Positions 35,228-44,448 of a DNA stretch of 64,000 nt are shown one piece after another. How positions within the stretch are numbered: the first letter of the stretch is position 1; every line of letters begins with the position of its first letter. This DNA is from Chryseobacterium paridis (GTDB lineage Bacteria; Bacteroidota; Bacteroidia; Flavobacteriales; Weeksellaceae), in assembly GCF_016595215.1 (NCBI RefSeq), contig NZ_JAENHK010000007.1, forward strand, positions 186,001-250,000. Reading direction: 5' to 3'. The notes below the pieces were generated by a model that did no database searches, was not told where the DNA came from, and was given only the letters and a program-made list of their open reading frames with translations. The translations under genes and the position numbers were made by a program.

Positions 35228-36496
35228 ATGAAAAAACTTCTTCTTTCATCTCTTATCCTTGGTGCTTTATGGTCTTGTAATGATAGCGATGACGTCGTAA
35301 ACAATCAGGATATCAATTATTCTAAACTGCCACAGGAATTTCCATTTACAACAGTGGCTACAGTAAATGGAGTAGCGGTTATTAATGGTGGTTTTGGTTC
35401 CGGAGCAACGGCACATCCAACCAGAAAAGGGGAATTTTACGTGATCACAGATCGTGGTCCTAATACAGCTTATTTAGATGGGATTAAATTTCTTGTCCCG
35501 AACTTTACGCCAACGATCATGCATTTTAAGATCAATGCTGATGGAAATATCGAAGTTTTAAAATATATCAAACTTAAAAACCCTTCGGGTCAGCCTATTA
35601 CAGGTCTTCCAAATCCTGCAGGAATGGGGAGTACCGGCGAAATCGCGTATGGTGCCAATGGGAATCCTCTAGGTACAGATAATTATGGATTAGACAGTGA
35701 AAGTATTGTAGCAGCTCCTGATGGTACATTCTGGGTTTCCGACGAATATGGACCTCATATTGTGCATTACAATGCAGATGGTGTTGAGATGGAAAGAATC
35801 AGTCCTATCGGAGTAAATACCGGAACCAGAAAATTACCAGCTGTTTTCGCCAAAAGAAGACCCAACAGGGGGATGGAAGGAATGTGTATGACGCCAGATG
35901 GAAAAATGTTGGTAGGCACTATGCAATCGACAATGTATGTTCCGACAAAAGTTTTGGCAACGAATACCACTTTAACGAGAATTGTAACATTTGATCTTGT
36001 GACAGGAAAGACAAAGCAATATTTATATAAACAAGATGGAGGAGCTTCTGACTCTGTTTGTGATATTACGGCAATCAGTAGCACTGAATTTTTAGTGATT
36101 GAAAGAGATGGAAAATTCGGATCTCAGGGAGGGCTAAAGAAAGTATATAGAATTAATCTGGCAGGTGCTTCTGATGTTAGCGGGACAGATCTTGCGGCTG
36201 TTGATGGATTGAAAATTAATGGGAATAAAGCTTTGGAAGAATCCACATGGGCAGAGATTGCAGCAGCGGGATTGCAACCAGTTTCAAAAACTTTAGCTGT
36301 TGACTTAGTAGCGAAGATAGGGTATGAGCATGATAAATTTGAGGGAATTGTTTATTTAGGTGGAAATAAGCTGGCTATTTTCAATGATGATGATTTTGGA
36401 GTTACAGATGATGGAAACGGAAATCCAAAAGCTAAGATCCTTCCTAAGACAGGAAAAGTAGATAAAGGAACGATGTATGTTGTCGATATTCAATAA
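35228..36496 (+). CDS. Esterase-like phytase-family lipoprotein
   Basis: A 422-residue protein. Lipoprotein signal with Cys at residue 17 (LGALWSC). The body matches the 'esterase-like activity of phytase' family (PF13449), a predicted beta-propeller: YVITDRGPNTAY, DSESIVAAPDGTFWVSDEYGPHIV, NRGMEGMCMTPDGKMLVGTMQS and a final IFNDDDFG. Probably attached to the outer membrane. The substrate is unknown and phytase activity is not shown. Monocistronic. Confidence 0.85.
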   Translation: MKKLLLSSLILGALWSCNDSDDVVNNQDINYSKLPQEFPFTTVATVNGVAVINGGFGSGATAHPTRKGEFYVITDRGPNTAYLDGIKFLVPNFTPTIMHFKINADGNIEVLKYIKLKNPSGQPITGLPNPAGMGSTGEIAYGANGNPLGTDNYGLDSESIVAAPDGTFWVSDEYGPHIVHYNADGVEMERISPIGVNTGTRKLPAVFAKRRPNRGMEGMCMTPDGKMLVGTMQSTMYVPTKVLATNTTLTRIVTFDLVTGKTKQYLYKQDGGASDSVCDITAISSTEFLVIERDGKFGSQGGLKKVYRINLAGASDVSGTDLAAVDGLKINGNKALEESTWAEIAAAGLQPVSKTLAVDLVAKIGYEHDKFEGIVYLGGNKLAIFNDDDFGVTDDGNGNPKAKILPKTGKVDKGTMYVVDIQ

Positions 36497-36514
36497 TTAG
36501 ATTTTTTAAAAACC

Positions 36515-36546
36515 AAACGGCAGAATAAAATTCTGCCGTTTTTTAT
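36515..36546 (+). terminator. Intrinsic terminator after the phytase-like gene
   Basis: Stem AAACGGCAGAA / TTCTGCCGTTT followed by TTTTATTTTT. Confidence 0.92.
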
Positions 36547-36636
36547 TTTTATGATATTTCAATAGAAATATTTTAGGTAAGATAAATTACTGTGTGTAAA
36601 ACCTAGCACCTAATATCTGCTATCTACTACCTGATC

Positions 36637-37395
36637 TTAATTAAATCCTTCGATAATTTTAGAAAAATCTTCCAGTTTCAACGCAGCTCCACCAATCAAT
36701 CCACCATCAATATCTGGTTGAGAGAAGATCTCTTTTGCATTATCTGGCTTTACAGAACCACCATAAAGGATGGAAACTTCATCAGCAACTTCCTGTCCAT
36801 ATTTTGCAGCAATGATGCTTCTGATATGAGCATGGATTTCCTGAGCCTGTTCTGGAGTCGCTGTTTCACCTGTACCGATTGCCCAAACGGGTTCGTAAGC
36901 GATTACTACTTTTTTAATTTCTTCAGCTGAAAGAGTAAATAGAGCTACTTCCGTTTGATTTTTTACTACTTCAAAATGCTGACCTGCTTTTCTCTGTTCA
37001 AGAGTTTCCCCATTACAGTATACAGGAATCAAACCTTTATCAAGAGCTAATTTAATTTTTCTATTGCAGTGTGAATCTGTTTCACCATGATATTGTCTTC
37101 TTTCAGAGTGTCCGATTAAAGATCCGGTTACATCAATAGATTCCAGCATATCTGCAGAAAGCTCACCTGTATAAGCACCGCTTTCATGCTCACTCATATC
37201 CTGAGAAAATACTCCGATTTCATCTTTTTCAAAGATATCTTTAGCCATCATTAAATATAAAGACGGCGGAGCGATCCAAACCTCGCAGTTGGTTGTATTG
37301 CTATTTTTATAGCTTAGTAATTGGATCATTAATTGCTGAGCATCAATTACATTTTTGTTCATTTTCCAGTTTCCTGCAACTATTTTTCTTCTCAT
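36637..37395 (-). CDS. tpiA: Triosephosphate isomerase
   Basis: Interconverts dihydroxyacetone phosphate and glyceraldehyde 3-phosphate. A 252-residue protein. Catalytic Lys in GNWKMNK, His in IGHSERRQ and Glu in AYEPVWAIGTGETA. Phosphate loop YGGSVKPDN and GGLIGGAAL. It is last in a minus-strand run, 13 nt after the small exported-protein gene and downstream of the S9 peptidase, so probably cotranscribed. Confidence 0.96.
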   Translation of the reverse strand: MRRKIVAGNWKMNKNVIDAQQLMIQLLSYKNSNTTNCEVWIAPPSLYLMMAKDIFEKDEIGVFSQDMSEHESGAYTGELSADMLESIDVTGSLIGHSERRQYHGETDSHCNRKIKLALDKGLIPVYCNGETLEQRKAGQHFEVVKNQTEVALFTLSAEEIKKVVIAYEPVWAIGTGETATPEQAQEIHAHIRSIIAAKYGQEVADEVSILYGGSVKPDNAKEIFSQPDIDGGLIGGAALKLEDFSKIIEGFN

Positions 37396-37408
37396 AATTA
37401 TTTTTATT

Positions 37409-37813
37409 TTAATCTTCTTCTATTTTAGTATCCGTGAATTTGTAGGTATTGTCTTTTTTACCCATCATTTCAATGGATTGAAAGTTTACATTACCATTGT
37501 CTAATACCTGGTAATTGTATATATCAATGACATTATCGTATTTGTGAAGTTCGTAATATTTACCGGATTCTGTCCACCAGCTGCCATTTTCAGTTTCCTG
37601 TTGTACCTTACCATCCGGATCAATAGCAACAAACAAAAGCATGCTTTTTCCATCTTCCATTCGACATGAAACCCAGTACTTTGAGAATCCATCAATCTGT
37701 TGATTCTCTTCAGAGCCCTTATAACATCCTACCATCTTTGGATCATGAGCCTTTTGTTGTGCAGTTAGTCCTATTCCAATGCAAATCAAGGATAGGGCAA
37801 ATAGTTTTTTCAT
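37409..37813 (-). CDS. Exported protein of unknown function, 134 residues
   Basis: Signal peptide MKKLFALSLICIGIGLTAQ. The mature part has two Cys (GCYKGSE, WVSCRME) likely to pair and several beta-strand-like segments. No family recognised. It lies 4 nt after the S9 peptidase gene and 13 nt before tpiA, so it is part of that transcript. Confidence 0.7.
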   Translation of the reverse strand: MKKLFALSLICIGIGLTAQQKAHDPKMVGCYKGSEENQQIDGFSKYWVSCRMEDGKSMLLFVAIDPDGKVQQETENGSWWTESGKYYELHKYDNVIDIYNYQVLDNGNVNFQSIEMMGKKDNTYKFTDTKIEED

Positions 37814-37817
37814 AAAA

Positions 37818-39944
37818 TTATTGATTAATTCCTTCTAATTTAAACATGAAAGCATACACCAGAGAAGTATCCTTCAGGTAATCAAATCTTCCTGAAGCGC
37901 CACCATGACCATATGCCATATCTGTTTTTAAGAATAATACGTTTTTATCTGTTTTCATATCCCTTAATTTGGCTACCCATTTTGCAGGCTCAAAATACTG
38001 TACCTGAGAATCATGCAATCCGGTTGTTACCAAAAGATTAGGATAATTTTTCTTTTCTACATTTTCATACGGAGAATAAGACTTCATATAGAAATAAGCC
38101 TCTTTATTATTAGGATTTCCCCATTCATCATATTCATTGGTCGTCAATGGAATGCTTTCATCAAGCATGGTATTCACGACATCTACAAACGGAACGTGAG
38201 CAATCACTCCATTCCATAAATTAGGGCTCATATTGGCAATAGCTCCCATAAGTAAACCTCCTGCACTTCCTCCCTGGGCGTACATATGTTTTGGTGAGGT
38301 ATATTTTTCTTTAACCAAATATTCTCCGGCATCGATGAAATCAGTAAAAGTATTTTTCTTTTTCATCATTTTACCATCTTCATACCATTGTCTGCCCATC
38401 TCCTGACCTCCACGGATATGAGCCATTACATATACAAAGCCTCTGTCTAAAAGACTTAATCTGGGGCTGCTGAATGCAGCATTCGAAGAGCTTCCGTAAG
38501 AACCATATGCATAAAGTAGTAGTGGACTGTTTCCGTCCTTTTTGAATCCTTTCTTATACACGATCGAAAGAGGGATCTTGGTACCATCTTTTGCTGTTGC
38601 AAAAAGTCTTTCTGTTACATAATTTTCCTTATTGTAACCTCCCAGAACCTCTTGCTGCTTTAATAAAGTCCTTTTTCCGGTTTTCAGATCCTGCTCAAAC
38701 TGAGAGCTTGGAGTAATCAAGGAAGTATAACCAAATCTGAAATTATCTGTATTATATTCCGGATTTCCAGCAGGAGAAACTGTGTAGGTCGGTTCGTCGA
38801 ATTTTAAAAATTCTTTTTTACCGGTTTTTCTGTCATAGATAACCAGCTGAGAAAGTCCGTTTTGTCTTTCACTAAAAACGAGATAATTTTTAAACTCGCT
38901 GATTCCCTGCATCAGAACCTCTTTTCTATGGGGGATAAAGTCTTTCCAGTTTTCGACTCCTGTTTTATCTAGTGGAGTTTCTACCACTTTAAAATTTAAA
39001 GCATCTTTATTCGTTGTGATCAGGAACTTATCTTCTAAAGGAGTTACATCATACAACACATCTTTTATTCTCGGTTGGAAAATTTTAAAAGTCCCATTAG
39101 GATCATCTGCATTCAGGTATCTTGTTTCGGATGAGGTGGTTGCGGCAGAATAAATCATAATGAATTTTTCATTCTTTGATTTTCCTACTCCAATATAATT
39201 GGATTTATCCTTTTCTTCATACACCACAACGTCTTTTGCCGGGTCTGTTCCAAGAGTATGTCTTTTGATCTTTTCAGATAATAACGTTACCGGATTATTT
39301 TCTGTATAGTAGATTGTTTTATTGTCATTAGCCCATACAGCTTCACCTTCAGTATTTTTAATACTGAGATCTGTAGTTTTACCTGTTGACAGATCTTTTA
39401 GAAATAATTTATATTGTCTCCTCGAGACATCATCTACACCGTAAATCAGTTTTGTATTATCAGTACTTATGCTAAATCCGGCTGCAGAATAGTAAGGGTG
39501 TCCTTCAGCAAGCTGATCAATATCCAGAAGGATTTCTTCAGGTGCATTTAGGTTTCCTTTTTTTCTGCAATACTTAAAATATTGTTTTCCTGTTTCTGTA
39601 CGGGTATAGTAATAATATCCGTTTTTGAAAGAAGGTACAGATTCATCTTTTTCTTTGATCCTGGCTTTCATTTCCTGGAACAGTTTTTCTCTGAAAGGTT
39701 CTGTATCTTTCATCATACCTTCCCAATAGGAGTTTTCAGCTTTCAGATAATCAACGACCTTTGTGGAGTCTTTTCCTTTTTTGAAGTAATCGATCATCCA
39801 GTAATAGGGATCATTTACTTTGTCTCCGTGTATGGTTCTGATATGTTCCTTTTTTTCAGCAACAGGAGCTTTAAGATCAGGAAATTTTTGAGATTGAATT
39901 GTAGAAGCACTCATGATTAATAGACCTAGATATAAATTTTTCAT
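37818..39944 (-). CDS. S9-family prolyl oligopeptidase / oligopeptidase B
   Basis: A 708-residue exported serine peptidase with a signal peptide (ending STIQSQ). Beta-propeller domain about 80-430. Alpha/beta hydrolase domain 440-700 with YAYGSYGSSS, AHIRGGQEMGRQWYEDGK, nucleophile Ser in GGSAGGLLMG, Asp in TTGLHDSQV and His in YGHGGASGR. The GLHDSQVQYFEPAKWVAKLR region is close to oligopeptidase B (PtrB), which cleaves after basic residues. The export signal suggests a periplasmic role in peptide breakdown. Confidence 0.9.
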   Translation of the reverse strand: MKNLYLGLLIMSASTIQSQKFPDLKAPVAEKKEHIRTIHGDKVNDPYYWMIDYFKKGKDSTKVVDYLKAENSYWEGMMKDTEPFREKLFQEMKARIKEKDESVPSFKNGYYYYTRTETGKQYFKYCRKKGNLNAPEEILLDIDQLAEGHPYYSAAGFSISTDNTKLIYGVDDVSRRQYKLFLKDLSTGKTTDLSIKNTEGEAVWANDNKTIYYTENNPVTLLSEKIKRHTLGTDPAKDVVVYEEKDKSNYIGVGKSKNEKFIMIYSAATTSSETRYLNADDPNGTFKIFQPRIKDVLYDVTPLEDKFLITTNKDALNFKVVETPLDKTGVENWKDFIPHRKEVLMQGISEFKNYLVFSERQNGLSQLVIYDRKTGKKEFLKFDEPTYTVSPAGNPEYNTDNFRFGYTSLITPSSQFEQDLKTGKRTLLKQQEVLGGYNKENYVTERLFATAKDGTKIPLSIVYKKGFKKDGNSPLLLYAYGSYGSSSNAAFSSPRLSLLDRGFVYVMAHIRGGQEMGRQWYEDGKMMKKKNTFTDFIDAGEYLVKEKYTSPKHMYAQGGSAGGLLMGAIANMSPNLWNGVIAHVPFVDVVNTMLDESIPLTTNEYDEWGNPNNKEAYFYMKSYSPYENVEKKNYPNLLVTTGLHDSQVQYFEPAKWVAKLRDMKTDKNVLFLKTDMAYGHGGASGRFDYLKDTSLVYAFMFKLEGINQ

Positions 39945-39974
39945 GCTAATATTTTGTTTTTTTGATGTAGGTGC

Positions 39975-40325
39975 TTAGCTCAACTGCCACATATTTTTTA
40001 AAAGTTTGTAAAAAGTATGCTCTTCATCCGTTACTTTATTATCAGCTTTTATAAGTGTTTTAGCGAATTCTGCAAATTTTACGCGTTCTTCCTCTGTAGA
40101 ATCATCATGAAAACAACGTGCGTGGAATTCAAAATGATCTTTCCATTCTTCAGGCTGGAGCAAAGCAATTGTTTCTAATTCATTATCTAAATTCATTTTG
40201 AATGGAAATTCGTCTGCAAGATACTGCTGAACAAGCATTCCTTCTTCAGGAGCAAATTCTCCATCTACAGAAGAAAGGATCATTAATAAGTGATAACCGG
40301 CAATAGGTTTATTTGATTTTTGCAT
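39975..40325 (-). CDS. TerB-family protein
   Basis: A 116-residue, helical, acidic protein. MILSSVDGEFAPEEGMLVQQYL and LIKADNKVTDEEHTFYKLL are the paired metal-binding helices typical of the TerB fold (D-G-E and D-x-V-x-x-E-E). No other Ter genes of the tellurite group are nearby. Role unknown; lies 30 nt upstream of the S9 peptidase gene. Confidence 0.75.
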   Translation of the reverse strand: MQKSNKPIAGYHLLMILSSVDGEFAPEEGMLVQQYLADEFPFKMNLDNELETIALLQPEEWKDHFEFHARCFHDDSTEEERVKFAEFAKTLIKADNKVTDEEHTFYKLLKNMWQLS

Positions 40326-40386
40326 GAGTTGTTGAATGTTTAGTGTTTAAAGTTGATCGTGATTATACATCACGGTCATCTGTATT

Positions 40387-41493
40387 TTATTTTATATAGT
40401 CTTTTGCAGGGAGCTTATTTACGATTACTCCGTTGTTCAGTATTAATACAAATGGATTGCTTCTCGCTATTGTTTTAATAGCGGTTCCGTCCATCATTGT
40501 ATTTTTGATTGTTTTAAAAGTATTGTGATCAGTTGAAACCCCATAAATAAGAACTCCTTTTTGAGCATTTACTTTAGCCTCCACTTTTTGAAGAAGATCA
40601 GCAGAAACTTCTTTTGGATGGTATGAGAATACTAATATAGCTTTTGGAGCTTTAATAATTTCATCAGTAAGTTCTGCTCCTGTTGGATCCTCGATTTTGA
40701 ATTTAACGATTTCAGATTTATATCCTTCTTTAATCAGAACAGATTCATTTTTTCCTTCTTCTATTTTCCATGGAGAACCTTCTGCCCAATATTTTGTTTC
40801 TTTAATATAATCGTCCTGATTTACTTTTAAAACCTCCCCGGTCTTTTGGTTTTTCAGAGAATAGAAAGTTTTGTATTCAGAGGGATTTTTATTAATTTTT
40901 TCTTTTTCAGCTTTAAGGTTTGTACCTATTTTGTAATCCCTGAAATCGATCATAGGTTCATGCATCAGTCCCTGTGCCATAATATAGATCATAACAAGGG
41001 AGAAAGCTCCTAATAAGTAATATTTGTATTTGCTGGTAGATTGTCTTGTATTGCTGTATTCGTCTCTTTTAACAAACTCTTTTCTATAGAAAACAAAAAG
41101 AATAATTAAACCGATCAGAAGTACCACATCTTTAAAGAAACTTTGCCACGGGGTGAATTTTATAGCATCTCCAAAACATCCACAATCAGTCACTACATTA
41201 TAATACGCTGAGTAAAATGTGAGGAACCCAAAGAAAATACAAAGTACAATTAAAGCGGATAAGGTGAACTTAAGTTTTAATTTTATTAATAACATAAATC
41301 CAAGGAAAAGCTCCAGAACGACCACAATGATCGAAAATAGTAAAGCAAACTTTTCCAAAAACGGCATGTTGAAAACTGGCGGAGCAAAGTATTCTTCCAT
41401 CTTGAATGAAAAACCTACCAGATCCACTGCTTTTACAAAACCCGAAAGGATGAAAATAATAGCAATAATAAAACGGAGTACACCTTTGATCAT
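40387..41493 (-). CDS. BT_3928-type DoxX-like membrane protein with extracytoplasmic domain
   Basis: A 368-residue protein. The first ~135 residues form four membrane segments of a DoxX/MauE-like domain, with the DCGCFGD motif (two Cys) characteristic of the BT_3928 family. A fifth segment (about 155-175) leads to a C-terminal thioredoxin-like domain (ILVFSYHPKEVSADLLQKV). This suggests a redox or disulfide role at the membrane. The start is 2 nt after the DUF1599 gene; the pair next to folP is a recurring Bacteroidota arrangement. Confidence 0.83.
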   Translation of the reverse strand: MIKGVLRFIIAIIFILSGFVKAVDLVGFSFKMEEYFAPPVFNMPFLEKFALLFSIIVVVLELFLGFMLLIKLKLKFTLSALIVLCIFFGFLTFYSAYYNVVTDCGCFGDAIKFTPWQSFFKDVVLLIGLIILFVFYRKEFVKRDEYSNTRQSTSKYKYYLLGAFSLVMIYIMAQGLMHEPMIDFRDYKIGTNLKAEKEKINKNPSEYKTFYSLKNQKTGEVLKVNQDDYIKETKYWAEGSPWKIEEGKNESVLIKEGYKSEIVKFKIEDPTGAELTDEIIKAPKAILVFSYHPKEVSADLLQKVEAKVNAQKGVLIYGVSTDHNTFKTIKNTMMDGTAIKTIARSNPFVLILNNGVIVNKLPAKDYIK

Positions 41494-41495
41494 TT

Positions 41496-42056
41496 TTAAA
41501 TAGTTTTAGGTTCGAAATTGGTTTCAGAGAATTTTATCAGACAGAAAACGGCATAATTGAGCATATCAAAATAATTAGCATCCAGACCTTCAGAGACAAT
41601 TGTTTTTCCTTGATTATCTTCAATCTGCTTTGTTCTCAAAACCTTCTGATAAATAAGATCAGTTATAGAAGAAATTCTCATATCTCTCCATGCTTCTCCA
41701 TAATCATGATTTTTTCTTTCCATTAATGCCTGAGCTTCCGTGGAATATTTGTCATAAAGATTGAGGATCTCTTCATTATTTTCATTGAAATCATTGGAAA
41801 GACCTTTTTCAAGCTGAATAAGACCAATAATAGAGTAGTTGACAATGGCAATAAATTCATCTTCTTCACTTTCATCTATCATTTTTTTATCAGTCATCTG
41901 CAACGTACGGATCCTATTCACTTTAATATAAATCTGATCTGTAATTGAGCTTGGTCTCAAGACTCTCCACGCTGCACCATAATCCTGTAGTTTTTTGCTG
42001 AAAAGATCACGGCATTGATTGATAACTTTCCCGAACTGTATTGAAGTTTTTGACAT
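41496..42056 (-). CDS. DUF1599 domain protein
   Basis: A 186-residue protein with an internal duplication: KLQDYGAAWRVLRPSSITDQ around residue 25 and KNHDYGEAWRDMRISSITDL around residue 110, each followed by I-Y-x-K-V-x-R. The family is near-universal in Bacteroidota and uncharacterised. Divergent from folP and followed 2 nt later by the BT_3928-type gene. Confidence 0.88.
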   Translation of the reverse strand: MSKTSIQFGKVINQCRDLFSKKLQDYGAAWRVLRPSSITDQIYIKVNRIRTLQMTDKKMIDESEEDEFIAIVNYSIIGLIQLEKGLSNDFNENNEEILNLYDKYSTEAQALMERKNHDYGEAWRDMRISSITDLIYQKVLRTKQIEDNQGKTIVSEGLDANYFDMLNYAVFCLIKFSETNFEPKTI

Positions 42057-42073
42057 AAATTCTCTTAATAGCC

Positions 42074-42089
42074 CAAATATACAAAAATA
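42074..42089 (-). promoter_or_regulatory. Two adjacent -7 boxes (TATTTTTG, TATATTTG) before the DUF1599 gene
   Basis: Minus strand TATTTTTG (42082-42089) and TATATTTG (42074-42081) are both perfect TAnnTTTG matches in direct succession, 17-25 nt before the ATG. Confidence 0.55.
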
Positions 42090-42142
42090 CGTATTAGGTT
42101 GTGGGAATTGGAGCGTGATTTTGAGCAGAAATGCTTTCAGTG

Positions 42143-42470
42143 TTGAGGGTGAGAGTGGGAGGGTTTTAGGGTTGGAGAGTTGGAGAGTTGGAGTGTATGA
42201 GGGTGTTGGGGTTGAAGAGTATAGAGTTAGGGATGAAAGGATTCTAAATATTGAGTAAAGAGTACATTCTCAAAAATTACTTATTATCTGGTACCCATTG
42301 CTTATCAATAACCTTGCTCATATTACTTTTACTCCTTAGCTTTGCATTACTAAATTCACTAGTACATTATAACCTTTATCGCTCGCACTCACAAGACCTC
42401 ATACACTCAAACCCTAAAACTCTCAAACTCTAAAACCCTCCCACTCTCATGCTCTCCAACCCTCCAACTC
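42143..42470. repeat. Long inverted low-complexity element overlapping the folP start
   Basis: Left arm of G-rich words (GAGAGTGGGAGGGTTTTAG at 42151-42169, then GTTGGAGA repeated). Right arm CTAAAACCCTCCCACTCTC at 42430-42448 is its exact 19-nt reverse complement. Further complementary words lie on each side. The ATG of folP (42449) follows the right arm directly. Between the arms (42215-42400) nothing recognisable is seen. Confidence 0.85.
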
Positions 42471-43306
42471 AGAAACTTTTTCACTCTATCAACTGCAATG
42501 GAAGAATAGTCGATTTAACGGTTCCAAAAATTATGGGAATTTTAAATTTAACACCGGATTCTTTCTCTGATGGAGGGAAGTTTAATGATGAACAATTAGC
42601 GTTGAAGCATACTGAGAAATTATTGAATGATGGTGCTGAATTGATCGATATCGGACCTCAATCAACTCGTCCTAGTGCTGAATTTCTTAGCAGTGAAGAA
42701 GAAATCAGAAGAATTGGAAATTTGATTTTTCAAATCAAAAAAGAATTCCCTGAGGCCTTAATTTCTTTGGATACATTCTATTCTCAAACTGTGAAATTTG
42801 GTTTCAATGAAGGCATTGATCTGATCAACGATATTTCCGGAGGACAATTTGATTCAGCAATGTTTGATACAGCTGCTGAAACTCAACTTCCCTATATACT
42901 AATGCACGTAAATCCATCCTATGAAGCGATGCATGATAAAATAAAATTCGAAGACATCACATTAGAAGTTAATAGGTATTTTTCTGAAAAAACAAATGAG
43001 CTTTTGCAGAAAGGGGTTAAGGATATTCTATTGGATCCAGGATTTGGTTTTGGGAAAACTGTTGCAGATCAGATGAAAATGATTGATGAAGTAAGATATC
43101 TGGAATTCGGAAGGTTTCCTTTATTGATTGGTATTTCAAGGAAATCATTTATTTATAAACCGTTAGGAAAATCTCCATTAGATATTAATGAGGAAACTCA
43201 AAAACTGCATTTGAAAGTACTAAAACAGGGAACTAAGATATTGAGAGTACACGATGTGGCAGCAGCTAAGAAAACATTGGAGATATACCGGAATGAAAAT
43301 TATTGA
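42449..43306 (+). CDS. folP: Dihydropteroate synthase
   Basis: Joins p-aminobenzoate to dihydropterin pyrophosphate in folate synthesis; the target of sulfonamides. A 285-residue TIM barrel: MGILNLTPDSFSDGG (pterin/phosphate loop), IGPQSTRPSAE, NDISGGQ, LDPGFGFGKT, GISRKSF and RVHDVAAA. The native N-terminus probably begins near SINCNGRIVDL, but the only available start is the ATG at 42449. The first ~9 residues are therefore encoded by the low-complexity element. No promoter box is obvious. Confidence 0.93.
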   Translation: MLSNPPTQKLFHSINCNGRIVDLTVPKIMGILNLTPDSFSDGGKFNDEQLALKHTEKLLNDGAELIDIGPQSTRPSAEFLSSEEEIRRIGNLIFQIKKEFPEALISLDTFYSQTVKFGFNEGIDLINDISGGQFDSAMFDTAAETQLPYILMHVNPSYEAMHDKIKFEDITLEVNRYFSEKTNELLQKGVKDILLDPGFGFGKTVADQMKMIDEVRYLEFGRFPLLIGISRKSFIYKPLGKSPLDINEETQKLHLKVLKQGTKILRVHDVAAAKKTLEIYRNENY

Positions 43307-43615
43307 TAGAAGTTTTGGTTAATCGCAAAGACGCAAAAGCTTTTTGAAAGGTAAACGTTTTTAAGGCGCAAGGCTTTTTATCAAAGATAAAAATTTAAAA
43401 GATCTGCGTAATTAGCAAAATCTGCGAGAGATAACACTGGCAATATCGATGCAATCTGTATCTAAAATAAATGTAATAAGCAATAAATACACGTTTAGAT
43501 TCTTTCAGAATGACAATGAAAGCGTCTCAGCCTGTCATTGACTACGTCGAATCTTCGATTTCAGAATGTAGCGAAAGCGAAGTGAAGTAACCTTAACGTC
43601 ACAGGTCTTTTTTAA

Positions 43616-44335
43616 ACCACAAAAGTCACAAAAGTTTTTAAACACTTTGTCATTGCGAACGAATGGTGCTTGTGCTGAGCCTGTCGAAGTAAAGCAATCT
43701 CAGTTTATAGCATTAATTACAAAAAATTTAACACGTAAGCTGCTTTAAGTTTAATATACGCTGCATAAGTAGTATACTTAAGTTTCTAAAAAAATCTTTG
43801 ATTTTTATTGATTTCATTCTAATCCACCACTTTTGTCATTCTGAATGAAGCAAAGCGGAATGAAAGAATCTTATCATGGTAGTGCAACCATAAAAGTCAC
43901 AAAAGTTTTTAAACACTTTATCATTGTGAACGAATGGTGCTTGTGCTGAGCATGTCGAAGTAAAGCAATCTCAGTTTATAGCATTAATTACAAAAAATTT
44001 AACACGTAAGCTGCTTTAAGTTTAATATACGCTGCATAAGTAGTATACTTAAGTTTCTAAAAAAATCTTTGATTTTTATTGATTTCATTCTAATCCACCA
44101 CTTTTGTCATTCTGAATGAAGCAAAGCGGAATGAAAGAATCTCATCATGGTAGTGCAACTACAAAAGTCACAAAAGTTTTTAAACACTTTGTCATTGCGA
44201 ACGAATGTAAAGCAATCTCAGTTTATAGCATTAATTACAAAAAATTTAACACGTAAGCTATTTTAAGTTTAATACTCTCTGCATAAGAAGTACACTTAAG
44301 TTTCTGAAAAATCTTTGATTTTTTTTTTTGCTATG
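43616..44335. repeat. Tandem array of a composite repeat, period 271 bp, about 2.6 copies
   Basis: Copies start at 43621, 43892 and 44163 (AAAAGTCACAAAAG). The first two are nearly identical. The third lacks an internal segment of about 24 nt (GTGCTTGTGCTGAGCCTGTC and flank) and ends after AAAAATCTTTGATTTTT. Upstream (43320-43560) lie other dispersed words (TAATCGCAAAGACGCAAAAG, GATCTGCGTAATTAGC). No gene in 43307-44448. Confidence 0.92.
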
Positions 44336-44372
44336 CAACTCTTCTTTTGGAACTTAAATCTTAATAGCATCA

Positions 44373-44410
44373 TAAAAAAAACTTTGCGTTGAAAAGATCC
44401 AACGCAAAGC
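44373..44410 (-). terminator. Intrinsic terminator after the M28 peptidase gene
   Basis: Stem CTTTGCGTTG / CAACGCAAAG with an 8-nt loop, followed on the minus strand by TTTTTTTT. Confidence 0.92.
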
Positions 44411-44448
44411 TATATTTAAAATTACAAATCTACATTTGTATTTTGTCT

